This document shows positions 23,610 through 31,014 of a stretch of DNA of 34,409 nucleotides, piece by piece. Each line of letters opens with the position of its first letter. The stretch's first letter is position 1. The notes under the pieces were generated by a model, which worked only from the letters and a program-made list of their open reading frames with translations, did no database searches and was not told the DNA's origin. Source of the DNA: Chloracidobacterium sp. (lineage in GTDB: Bacteria > Acidobacteriota > Blastocatellia > Pyrinomonadales > Pyrinomonadaceae); the NCBI GenBank assembly GCA_016716365.1, contig JADJWM010000011.1, forward strand, positions 1 to 34,409. Direction: 5' to 3'. Position numbers and translations under genes: made by a program.

Positions 23610-23831
23610 ATGGCAGCCGACCGAGACGTAACAAAAAAATATCCAGTTAAACAATTCATTCAGAAGATCCGCCGCCTCGCCGACGGCCTCGAGGCGGGCG
23701 AGCAATTCACCATCCAGATAGCCGGCGAACGCATCCGCGTGCCTAAGCACGCGACGGTGAGCGTCGAACACGAACGCGGCGAGGGCACCGAGGAGATCGA
23801 ATTCCAGATCACCTGGAAGAACGACGCCTAG
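23610..23831 (+). CDS. Amphi-Trp domain-containing protein
   Basis: 73 residues. The helix VKQFIQKIRRLADGLEAGEQF followed by two strands (TIQIAGERIRVPKHATVSVEHE, EEIEFQITW) and the terminal Trp is the pattern of the amphi-Trp domain, a small family found in bacteria and archaea with no established role. The ATG is 6 bp behind the zinc-ribbon gene with no ribosome-binding site of its own, suggesting coupling. It ends 21 bp before the convergent YbjN-like gene. Confidence 0.75.
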   Translation: MAADRDVTKKYPVKQFIQKIRRLADGLEAGEQFTIQIAGERIRVPKHATVSVEHERGEGTEEIEFQITWKNDA

Positions 23832-23852
23832 TCGGTCCTGCTCCCAACGAGC

Positions 23853-24368
23853 TTACTTCGTCTTTATCAGTGTCGGCTTAACCGCCTTGAACACCTCGTC
23901 GGCGGCCGCTGCGACCTGGTCGATGTTGGCCCTAAGTTCTTCCTTATCCATTATCCGAATGCCGAGATCGATGCGGACGAAAATATCGCCGTCCTTGTCG
24001 ATCCCGACCTTAACGCGATCAAGATCGTCATTGAACCGAAGGAGTTTCTGGTGGAGTTCGGGCGTCGGCTTGAAGTCTTTCTTCACAGCAACGATCGAGA
24101 ACAGTGTAAGCAGATCTTCACTGACCGAAATCACGACCGTTATATCCTTCTGCACCTTGCCTTCAAATGGGATGGTCCAAACACCTTCACTGGCTTTCGT
24201 GAAGTTGAAACCGGTCTCGTTGATCACGCGGGCGACCTTTTGCGAGTGCGATTCCTGTCCGTGAACGTCCATGCCGATCAACAGCAGGCACGATACCACT
24301 GTAAACATGATCTGAAGACGATAAGTCTTGTTGGTTCTCATAATTCTCTTTATGTTAGCAAACCTCAT
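23853..24368 (-). CDS. Exported YbjN-like protein
   Basis: 171 residues (or 162 from ATG 24341). The signal peptide ends near HGQES (about residue 40 of the longer form). The rest has the alternating pattern of YbjN/type III chaperone-like folds: VISVSEDLLTLFSIVAVKKD, LHQKLLRFNDDLDRVKVGIDKDGDIFVRIDLGIRI, and a final helix with ELRANIDQVAAAADEVFKAV. The ATG at 24368 overlaps the murI stop in an ATGA, hinting at translational coupling; the inner ATG at 24341 has AAAGAGA just upstream and gives a shorter signal peptide. Which is used is unsettled. Family assignment is moderate, role unknown. Confidence 0.7.
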   Translation of the reverse strand: MRFANIKRIMRTNKTYRLQIMFTVVSCLLLIGMDVHGQESHSQKVARVINETGFNFTKASEGVWTIPFEGKVQKDITVVISVSEDLLTLFSIVAVKKDFKPTPELHQKLLRFNDDLDRVKVGIDKDGDIFVRIDLGIRIMDKEELRANIDQVAAAADEVFKAVKPTLIKTK

Positions 24369-25132
24369 TTTCGGACGGCCGCCCCAAGTCTATCAACTCT
24401 GACGTCCGGGAGTTTACACCCGAATGCCGTCAAAGCCGATGATCTCATCGTTTCCGGGCTGCCGGAGGTGAAAAATTCGTCCTTGCCGTGATCCGACAAC
24501 CGCCAAAGGCCGGCCCTCCGGGCCAACTCGGCGGCCGGGTCGATGAAGATCGTCGAAGGTGAAACAAATTCCCTCAAAATATGTGCGATCGCCGGATAAT
24601 GTGTGCAGGCAAGCAGGATGTGCGAACAATTTTTCAGCGGCGAAAGAATTTTCCTGCAATCCGCGCGAAGCTCGTCAGACGAAACGTCGCCGCTTTCGAT
24701 CAGACCGGAAAGAGGCTGTGCGATGCGCTGTTCGACGCCGATGCCGCGCTCGGCAAACGCCTTCCGATAGACGCCCGACAGCACAGTTCGCCGCCCGCCG
24801 ATCAAACCAAGGCGTGTCGGCTTCAGTTTTGCGGTCATCTCAACCGCCGCCTCGATCACGCCTTCGATCTTCAATCCTTGAGAATCGAGATAAGGGATCG
24901 CCGTGCTTGCCGCGTTGCAGCCGATGACAAGGTGAGTGACGTCTTTCGATTTGAGGAATTCGATGACTTCATTTAGCCTCCCGACCAATTCAGCCCGCGA
25001 CATTTTGCCATAAGGCGTGACACCGGTGTCTGAAAAATAAACGACCGAAACCTCCGGCCGGCGTCCCTTGATCAGCTTGTAAACGCTAATCCCGCCGATC
25101 CCCCAATCGATAATGCCGAGTTTGCCGCACAT
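24365..25132 (-). CDS. murI: Glutamate racemase-like (Asp/Glu racemase)
   Basis: 255 residues; interconverts L- and D-glutamate to supply D-Glu for peptidoglycan in the cytoplasm. The two catalytic cysteines are in IGCNAAST (Cys72) and LACTHYP (Cys176, with Thr177 and His178). The N-terminal D-S-G-V-G-G motif is IDWGIGG here, so the usual Ser after catalytic Asp9 is replaced by Trp10, and the VACNTAS block is IGCNAAS. The overall length and PYGKMS block fit MurI. The substitution could shift specificity, so another Asp/Glu racemase activity is not excluded. Its stop overlaps the ATG of the YbjN-like gene. A large palindrome lies directly upstream of the start. Confidence 0.85.
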   Translation of the reverse strand: MCGKLGIIDWGIGGISVYKLIKGRRPEVSVVYFSDTGVTPYGKMSRAELVGRLNEVIEFLKSKDVTHLVIGCNAASTAIPYLDSQGLKIEGVIEAAVEMTAKLKPTRLGLIGGRRTVLSGVYRKAFAERGIGVEQRIAQPLSGLIESGDVSSDELRADCRKILSPLKNCSHILLACTHYPAIAHILREFVSPSTIFIDPAAELARRAGLWRLSDHGKDEFFTSGSPETMRSSALTAFGCKLPDVRVDRLGAAVRK

Positions 25133-25143
25133 TTGGTTACTTA

Positions 25144-25230
25144 TTTTTGCCCGCGAATAGCGCGAATAGTCGCGAATGAGAGGGAACTATTTCTTTATTC
25201 GCGTTCATTCGCGCTATTCGTGGGCAAAAA
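25144..25230. repeat. Long inverted repeat in the murI upstream spacer
   Basis: 25144-25167 and 25207-25230 are 24-bp arms with 23 matching bases (TTTTTGCCC, CGAATAGCGCGAAT in the left arm). A further 7-bp CGCGAAT match lies inside each arm. The arms are built from repeats of the word GCGAAT. The palindrome fills the 102-bp gap between the methyltransferase fusion and murI. On the minus strand it is not followed by a T-run, so it does not look like a normal terminator. It may be a member of a dispersed palindromic (REP or MITE-like) family. Confidence 0.8.
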
Positions 25231-25234
25231 CTCT

Positions 25235-26566
25235 TCAAGGGTAAGTCAGCCTCGCCGCAACGCCTTTTTCCACCGGGCCGGAATCGAACGCGACGATGCG
25301 CGAATTCCACGCCATGTTCAAGATCTCCATCTTCTGTCCTGGGAAGCGGCTTTCGAGATACCATTTCATCTCGTGCTCCGACCGGATCGGATTGTATTCG
25401 AGCATCTTTTTCCAATCCGGGTGCGAGACCAGTTTATTCAACGCCGCGTCGAATTTGGCGTTCGCTTTCTGGTTCTTCGTCGTCCGCACCTTGTCCTTCA
25501 ACAGCCGCGGATACTCACGCGTCGCGACCGGCACGGTCACCATATCCACGATCAAAAACTTTCCACCCGGCCGGGTGACGCGTTTTATTTCGTGCAGCAG
25601 CGGGTCCCAATCCAAATAACGGAACGACATCAGCGAGATGACGACGTCAAACGATCCGTCCGCGAATGGGAGTATCGGACCTTTTATCTCCTCAAATCTC
25701 AGATTTGAGATCTCAGAATTTTTCTCACGCGCCCGATCCAATATCGACGCCGATTCGTCAACACCTACACCGCTTCCGATCCTCTCACTTAACGCGTTCA
25801 ACAAAGCGCCGTTACCGCAGCCGATGTCGAGCACGTCGATCTTGCCCTCGGGCAGATGCTCATTCAGCCAACGCCATTCATCCTGACGCACGCGGATGTC
25901 GGTGAACGCAGCATCGTAAAGTTCGGCAACTTCGTTATAGGTATCCGCGCCGTTGACGGCCGCGGGCTCGAAGGTCTTCATCACTTCGGCCGGCATAAAA
26001 CCCAGCCGCTTCCGTACCGACGCCAGGTAGCCGTGCGATTTCCGGCCTTTGCAGCCGATTGTGTAAAGCGGCTTCGCCGTGCTTTCGCCGGCGGCGGCGT
26101 ATCTCGTCTTGTTCTTCGAAAATGTCGTATACCAGAAGAACCCGTTCGCCTTGACATTGAATGTCCTTGCAAAGAACGGTGCGAACCATCGGGCCGAGCG
26201 GCAGCAATGGAAGTAAGCGGACGCGTCTTTTGCGAAAGGAATATTCATCTGCTCCCATTCGTATGGCGAGAATTGCTCGGGAAAATCGACGGTCCCGAAC
26301 ATCGGTCCGTACATCCCCGAATGGCCTACAAAATGAAACTCGCTGAGCATCCGGCCCGCCTCGCGGATCTCGGCGAGCGCCTTCAGAACATCGCGTTTGC
26401 TCTCGACGGCACGGCAAACGACATCGACTTCAGAACCACCCGCCCGTCTCTCGTCGGCTAGCGTTTCAGCGACAGCAGGGAACTGGCCGCCGCCTTTGCG
26501 GTACCGGGTCGTATAGACGATCAGGATAGTTTTCTTTTCAGGCATTCGCTCGTCAAAGAATTGCAT
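25235..26566 (-). CDS. Caspase-like domain fused to SAM-dependent methyltransferase
   Basis: 443 residues with two parts. Residues about 13-165 look like a caspase/CHAT-type (clan CD) fold: strand ILIVYTT, VDVVC strand, then a strand ending in His82 (EFHFVGHSGMYGPMFG) and a strand ending in Cys121-Cys122 (AYFHCCRSA), followed by ANGFFWYTTFS. The His and Cys are placed like the catalytic dyad. Residues about 210-380 are a class I methyltransferase: YNEVAELYDAAF, motif I VLDIGCGNG (245-253), acidic GVGVDES, then FDVVISLMSFRYLDW and LHEIKRVTRPGGKFLIVD. The methyltransferase assignment is strong; the protease-like call is inference from motif spacing. ATG 26545 is an alternative start. It heads a minus-strand group with murI and the YbjN-like gene. 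Confidence 0.8.
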   Translation of the reverse strand: MQFFDERMPEKKTILIVYTTRYRKGGGQFPAVAETLADERRAGGSEVDVVCRAVESKRDVLKALAEIREAGRMLSEFHFVGHSGMYGPMFGTVDFPEQFSPYEWEQMNIPFAKDASAYFHCCRSARWFAPFFARTFNVKANGFFWYTTFSKNKTRYAAAGESTAKPLYTIGCKGRKSHGYLASVRKRLGFMPAEVMKTFEPAAVNGADTYNEVAELYDAAFTDIRVRQDEWRWLNEHLPEGKIDVLDIGCGNGALLNALSERIGSGVGVDESASILDRAREKNSEISNLRFEEIKGPILPFADGSFDVVISLMSFRYLDWDPLLHEIKRVTRPGGKFLIVDMVTVPVATREYPRLLKDKVRTTKNQKANAKFDAALNKLVSHPDWKKMLEYNPIRSEHEMKWYLESRFPGQKMEILNMAWNSRIVAFDSGPVEKGVAARLTYP

Positions 26567-26611
26567 CGACGGGAGAAAGGGCGGCGGGATCTACCATACC
26601 TCTATCAAGGC

Positions 26612-27400
26612 TCAGCGAACCGCGTCCGACGTTCGTTTCCCAAATTTCTTGTTGGCCTCCGCCGCCGCCTGCTGAAGGGTCTTTGCTACCTTCGAGGGGA
26701 TGTCGATCGTTCGGCCCGAGCCGAACGCGACGCGGGCCGGCAGCCCGATCGGCGATTCCTGAAATAATTGCTCGAAGATCACCAATGCCGCCAGATAAGA
26801 ACCGGCCTCGGTCGGGTGGAATCCGTCCTCCGAGAACAATTGAATACTTCTGTCGATCGTCAATGCGATCAGCCAGGCCTCGCCGACCGGCAGCAGCGGC
26901 CCGTTAAATTGATTGGCCGCCATCCGGTAAGATTCCCGGACCCCTTCAAAATCGTTTGCCCGGCTGACCGATGGCCACACCATATACATTGCGGGCACGC
27001 CGCCGCCCTTGCGTATCTCGGCAGCCATAAGGCCGCCGTATTCGAGTAGCATCGCACGGCCCTCTTTCGAAGCCGACGGCCCCTGCTGCATCACGACAAA
27101 GTCCCATTTCTTGCCGGCTAGAAGTTTCCGAGTTTCGTTTCGATTCCAATGATCTTCGAGCCCGAAATTCGGTGGCGCAGCCATCTTGACTTCGAAACGC
27201 TTTCTACCCTTCGCCTTCGCAAACGCCTCGACGATCAGCGGCATATCGTTCGCATACGTCAGACTGTTGCCGATGAACAAGATCTTTGGGCCCTCCGCCG
27301 GCTTCCGGATATCCGCATTGCCCTTGCCGGCGATCGAGATCGTGAACAACAGCAAGAACATGAGCGCAGCCGCCAGTGCTGCCGACCGTCCCGAGTTCAT
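26612..27400 (-). CDS. SGNH/GDSL-type hydrolase, exported
   Basis: 262 residues. Signal peptide or anchor MNSGRSAALAAALMFLLLFT (cleavage near residue 25-30). Block I is ILFIGNSLTY with nucleophile Ser46; block V is DGFHPTEAG with Asp192 and His195. The usual GxND of block III is not obvious: the equivalent region reads VMQQGPSA. It most likely hydrolyses an ester or a carbohydrate-linked acyl group outside the cytoplasm. The frame is open to 27493, but ATG 27400 begins the signal peptide and has AGGAC upstream. It is divergent from the VanW fusion gene with a 133-bp gap. The substrate is unknown. Confidence 0.8.
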   Translation of the reverse strand: MNSGRSAALAAALMFLLLFTISIAGKGNADIRKPAEGPKILFIGNSLTYANDMPLIVEAFAKAKGRKRFEVKMAAPPNFGLEDHWNRNETRKLLAGKKWDFVVMQQGPSASKEGRAMLLEYGGLMAAEIRKGGGVPAMYMVWPSVSRANDFEGVRESYRMAANQFNGPLLPVGEAWLIALTIDRSIQLFSEDGFHPTEAGSYLAALVIFEQLFQESPIGLPARVAFGSGRTIDIPSKVAKTLQQAAAEANKKFGKRTSDAVR

Positions 27401-27533
27401 GAACTTCAGTCCTGTTATTTGAATAGAAATACCCCCCAACCGAAAAAATTGTACCCTGTGCCCGCCAATGTTTCGAACGCACACGCAACTCATTGAATTT
27501 TCAGCGTCTTGGATGTTTAATTACTTTGCAAAT

Positions 27534-29314
27534 ATGCCTTCGGCCACCGACCGCACAACCCCGACACGCATTGGATCGCTCGTTTTTTTCGCGGCAAGAC
27601 GGCGCTCCTGCAGCTACGCCGGGCGGGCAGCGACGCTTTCGACAGACGCATTTCGCGTCATTCGAAAAGATCAGGTTTGTCGAGCCATGCGGTGATCGCA
27701 ACATCGCGGACGCCGCTTTGGACTGAGATCGAGCCGGAAGAGCGTTTTCTGGTCGCCGGAAAGATCCACAATCTGCGCCTGGCCGCACGCCAGCTCGACG
27801 GCCTCGAAATTCCGGCCGGTCAGGTCTTCAGTTTTTGGAAGAACGTCGGCCGGGCAAGCCGGTTCAAAGGCTACGTCGAGGGCCGCGAGCTTCGCGAAGG
27901 CTGTATCATCCCAAACGTGGGCGGCGGGCTCTGCCAAATGTCGAATGCACTCTACGACGCGGCACTCGAGGCGGGCCTCGAGATCGTCGAGCGTCATGCA
28001 CACACGCAGGTAGTGGCAGGTTCACTGGCAGAAAAAGACCGCGACGCGACGGTCTTTTGGAATTACGTCGATCTTCGTTTTCGGTCCGAACGGCCCTTTC
28101 GCATCGAGGCTCGGCTCGATGAAAAGGACCTGATCGTTCGATTTCGCGGTGAGAAACTGAACGGTTCGCAGCATCACCAGATCCGGCGGATCGCGGTGCA
28201 TAACGACACGCCGGCATCGTGCGCGACATGCGAAATGGGCGACTGCCATCGCGTGGTCGACGCGGCTGAGCATCGCGATTTCGGGAAGACCGCCTATCTT
28301 GTGGACGAGTTCTCGCCCGAGTTCGACACATTTATCCAGGGCGCGCGGACCGGTAAAGATGTCCTGCTCTTGCCGCTTGACGGGAGACGGTTTCGAAAAG
28401 CGAACTACGCCTGGACTATCCGCGGATTCGGCTCCCTCAAACAGAGCCTTCTTGTCACCGCCGTCCGTTCCTATCGATCCAGGAAGTTGGCCGCACAGGG
28501 CCGCGCTCGCCAGCTAAACCTACTCGCGATGTACGAGCGGTTGGCCGAAAGCTATTCCAGACGGCTCGGCTACGATGTGCTCCATGTCGTCGTACAGCAA
28601 AATCTCCTTCCTTTTCTTTGGAAGAGCGGCCATCTTGGCGGGCGAACGTTCGACGTGTTGATGACCTCGCTTCCTATGGCTGAACTGCAGAAAAGGCTCG
28701 ACCGGGCCGCGGAGCTTCATCCTGAAAGCTCGACGCTCAGTGATTTCCGCGCCGATCCAGACCTCGTCGCGGCCGAGACCGAAGCGCTAAAAAATGCACG
28801 CCGCATCATCACCCCTCATTCCGAGATCGCCGCCCTTTTCCCGAACCGCGCGATGCGGCTTCCATGGGATCTGCCCGCGACAAAATTAGTCGCTCCACGG
28901 CATCGCGGCAATAAGCCAGTGATCGTCTTTCCCGCGGCCACCGTCGGCCGCAAGGGCTGCTACGAACTTCGTGAAGCTCTCCGGGGGCTGGAAGTTAAAC
29001 TAGTTTTGCTTGGCCCGCTTATCGAGGGTGCCGGATTCTGGGATGGATTCGATATCGAACAAGGAGCCGACGATTGGCTGGCCCGGGCCGATCTCGTAGT
29101 ACTTCCGGCCCACGTCGAACACAAGCCCCGCCGTTTGCTGCTTGCGGCCGCCAACGGGATCCCCGTCATCGCTTCGTCGGCCTGCGGCGTGGAGGGCGTC
29201 AAAGCGATATGCGTCGTGGAGCCGGGGGATCCTTTTCGGCTCAGGACTGCAATTCTTGATGCGATCGCGAGACGGCGACCGGACGTTGCTCTCCCGGTGC
29301 CAGCGTCCATTTAA
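27534..29314 (+). CDS. VanW-family protein fused to glycosyltransferase-like domain, probable frameshift near start
   Basis: About 590 residues if ATG 27534 is the start, 545 from TTG 27677. The VanW domain lies at residues about 25-145 of the shorter form (RLAARQLDGLEIPAGQVFSF, PNVGGGLCQMSNALYDAALE, ERHAHTQVV, DATVFWNYVDLRF). A cysteine cluster follows (CATCEMGDC). From about residue 250 onward there is a GT-B-like glycosyltransferase fold (SLLVTAVRSYRSRKLA, RIITPHSEIAALFP, PVIVFPAATVGRKG, ADLVVLPAHVEHKPRRLLLAA, GIPVIASSACGVEGV). The open frame reads upstream past 27677 as GKTALLQLRRAGSDAFDRRI without a start. Adding one T to the seven-T run at 27583-27589 joins it to ATG 27534 (MPSATDRTTPTRIGSLVFF). 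Its role in the envelope is unknown. Confidence 0.75.
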
Positions 29315-29406
29315 TTGAAAATTATTTCCTGCCGGTGCAACGAATTAAGCCTCCTACGTTTCAAAGGTACTGCCGGGCCCGATCCTGACCGTGGAGGAAA
29401 ATTCTC

Positions 29407-29928
29407 TTGCAAGTCGTCGTCAAGCTCCTACTTATTGCCGCAGTGTTCTCGGGAGCCGCCATGTCTCAACCGCCTGAACCGCTCGAGAATCGATTGCTTG
29501 AACAGGTCTATCTCGCGAAGGACGACGGCCTCGGTGCACCGGGTGAAAAGCGTTCGGAATTCGTGACCACCGACATTCCCATTCATTGCGTCGTCGTCCT
29601 GAGCAATGTGGAATCGGCGACGGTCCGGATGGACCTTGTCGCGGTCGGTGTTGCCGGCGTGAAGCCCGGGACGAAGGTCGTTTCAGCAAGCTATACGACA
29701 TCAGACTTTCAGGACCAGGTCTATTTCACCGGCAAGCCTCGCGGCCTTTGGGTCCGCGGAGAATATCGGGCCGACATCTTCATTAACGGTACACTCGTCG
29801 ACAAACGTGCTTTCCGCGTTATGCCGGCATCTGCCCCGGCCGGAGCAGTGATACGAACCGATCCCAAACAGTCAGGCCGGACCAGCTCCGCCGGAGTCGT
29901 GCGGAAAGTGAAACCCTACGAAGAGTAA
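29407..29928 (+). CDS. Secreted protein of unknown function
   Basis: 173 residues with signal peptide QVVVKLLLIAAVFSGAAMSQ. The mature part (residues about 20-140) looks beta-rich (FVTTDIPIHCVVVLSNVESA, VRMDLVAVGVAGVKPGT, GLWVRGEYRADIFINGTLVDKRAFRV), similar to small Ig-like or transport-accessory domains. One cysteine (HCVVV). The start is TTG 29407, with GGAGG about 9 bases upstream; the first ATG at 29461 would cut the signal peptide. It ends before a hairpin facing the RRM gene. No family is recognised. Confidence 0.7.
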   Translation: MQVVVKLLLIAAVFSGAAMSQPPEPLENRLLEQVYLAKDDGLGAPGEKRSEFVTTDIPIHCVVVLSNVESATVRMDLVAVGVAGVKPGTKVVSASYTTSDFQDQVYFTGKPRGLWVRGEYRADIFINGTLVDKRAFRVMPASAPAGAVIRTDPKQSGRTSSAGVVRKVKPYEE

Positions 29929-29929
29929 A

Positions 29930-29964
29930 ACCAAAAGGCCGCCCCGAAAAGGACGGCCCTTGGT
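29930..29964 (-). terminator. Terminator of the RRM gene
   Basis: On the minus strand GGCCGTCC (29958-29951) pairs with GGGCGGCC (29944-29937; one G-U), and is followed by TTTTGGTTTTA. An outer ACCAA/TTGGT pair (29930-29934/29960-29964) could extend the hairpin. It sits 19-54 bp after the RRM stop and just after the convergent secreted-protein stop, so it may act for both, though the plus-strand side lacks a T-run. Confidence 0.65.
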
Positions 29965-29983
29965 CAAAACTTGAAAACGCGAA

Positions 29984-30331
29984 TTACCAGCGATTAGGGC
30001 TTCCGCCGAAATCGTTGCTCCTTCCGCCCGCATAACCGCCGCCGCTGTATCCGCCTCGTCCTCCGCCGTAACCGCCGCGATTGCGGTTCTCCTGCGGCTT
30101 CGCTTCGTTAACCTTCAGCTCGCGGCCATCGAATTCTTTACCGTTGAATTCCTCGATCGCTTTTTCACCCTCTTCCTTCGATGACATTTCAACGAAGCCG
30201 AAACCACGTGAGCGGCCCGTTTCGCGGTCCTCGATAATATTGGTTGACTCGACCGTGCCGACCTGGCCAAAAAGCTGCTCGAGGTCTTGCGTGCTCGTCT
30301 TAAAAGGAAGATTGCCTACATAAAGTTTCAT
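29984..30331 (-). CDS. RRM-domain RNA-binding protein, glycine-rich tail
   Basis: 115 residues from MKLYVGNLPF (ATG 30331; ATG 30337 is also in frame and would add two residues). A single RNA recognition motif fills residues 1-80: RNP2 LYVGNL, RNP1 RGFGFVEM, with GKEFDGRELKVNEAKP at the end. The tail (residues 82-115) is rich in Gly, Arg, Tyr and Ser (RGGYGGGRGGYSGGG), as in the cold-inducible Rbp proteins of cyanobacteria and similar bacterial RRM proteins. It probably binds single-stranded RNA as a chaperone, possibly cold or stress responsive, but no regulatory site is seen. Confidence 0.9.
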   Translation of the reverse strand: MKLYVGNLPFKTSTQDLEQLFGQVGTVESTNIIEDRETGRSRGFGFVEMSSKEEGEKAIEEFNGKEFDGRELKVNEAKPQENRNRGGYGGGRGGYSGGGYAGGRSNDFGGSPNRW

Positions 30332-30337
30332 CGTCAT

Positions 30338-30754
30338 AATCTGAATTTCTTACCCTTTCCCGATCCGGGATGTCCAAGAGAAGCGCAGAATGGGAACGGT
30401 CTTGCAAAAGGAGACGATCGCATCAGGTGCTCAAAAAACGGGCAGCTTCTTATACCAATGACCAGCCTGCTCTCAAACTACCCAAAAAGACCGTCTTTAG
30501 CGGAGCGCGTCAAACGACGCGAGAGAAGGACCTAACGCCACTAATAATGCATTGAAACTCAACTAATTGCAAGCGGAAATCTTCGCAGCGGCACACCAAA
30601 AGGCGAACCCGATGCATCATATGAACATTGTTCCGGTGCAGCGAAGCACCGTAACTACGGAAACCCTGAAGGCCTGAAAGCCGTTAAACCCTGAAAGCCG
30701 GAGGGCCGTCCGAAGAGCGGCTCGGCCGCCGTGTTACGCAACTGTAAAAATGGG
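30338..30754. other. Intergenic region upstream of the RRM gene and second receptor
   Basis: No gene is supported here. A small hairpin CGGTGC-AGCGAA-GCACCG lies near 30636-30653. It is followed by short repeats of AAACCCTGAA and GCCTGAAAGCC at about 30659-30703. These may be remnants of a simple repeat. The minus-strand part near 30340-30420 would be the leader of the RRM mRNA. Confidence 0.4.
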
Positions 30755-30783
30755 TTGAATTCGATATTAAATGCGGTTAGAAT
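30755..30783 (+). promoter_or_regulatory. Candidate sigma-70 promoter for the second TonB receptor
   Basis: TTGAAT (30755-30760) and TAGAAT (30778-30783) with 17 bases between, the ideal spacing. It would give a leader of about 225 bases to ATG 31015. Confidence 0.5.
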
Positions 30784-31014
30784 CGCACGGTATCGAATAA
30801 GGCTGCTGCACCCGCAATATCCCTATTTGGCGACCTTTACACGCACACGGCTTCTTTCCGCCGTTGTCGCCAGGGGATTCAGGCCGCAGCGAAGATCCCG
30901 GGGGGGTCTCGGCCCGAAGATGCCTTATCGGGGCGCAAAGCGTTTCTGTCCTGGTTACAAATTCAAATGTAGATGGTCGGTCTTACCGATCCTTCGACGG
31001 AGGTTACTATCAAG

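Noticed and set aside
25140..25235. GCGAAT repeats as a CRISPR array
   Set aside because: Only two inverted arms, no regular direct repeats with unique spacers and no cas genes.
25856..26461. 201-codon plus-strand frame opposite the methyltransferase fusion
   Set aside because: No motif, no ribosome-binding site, and the minus-strand frame has clear methyltransferase motifs.
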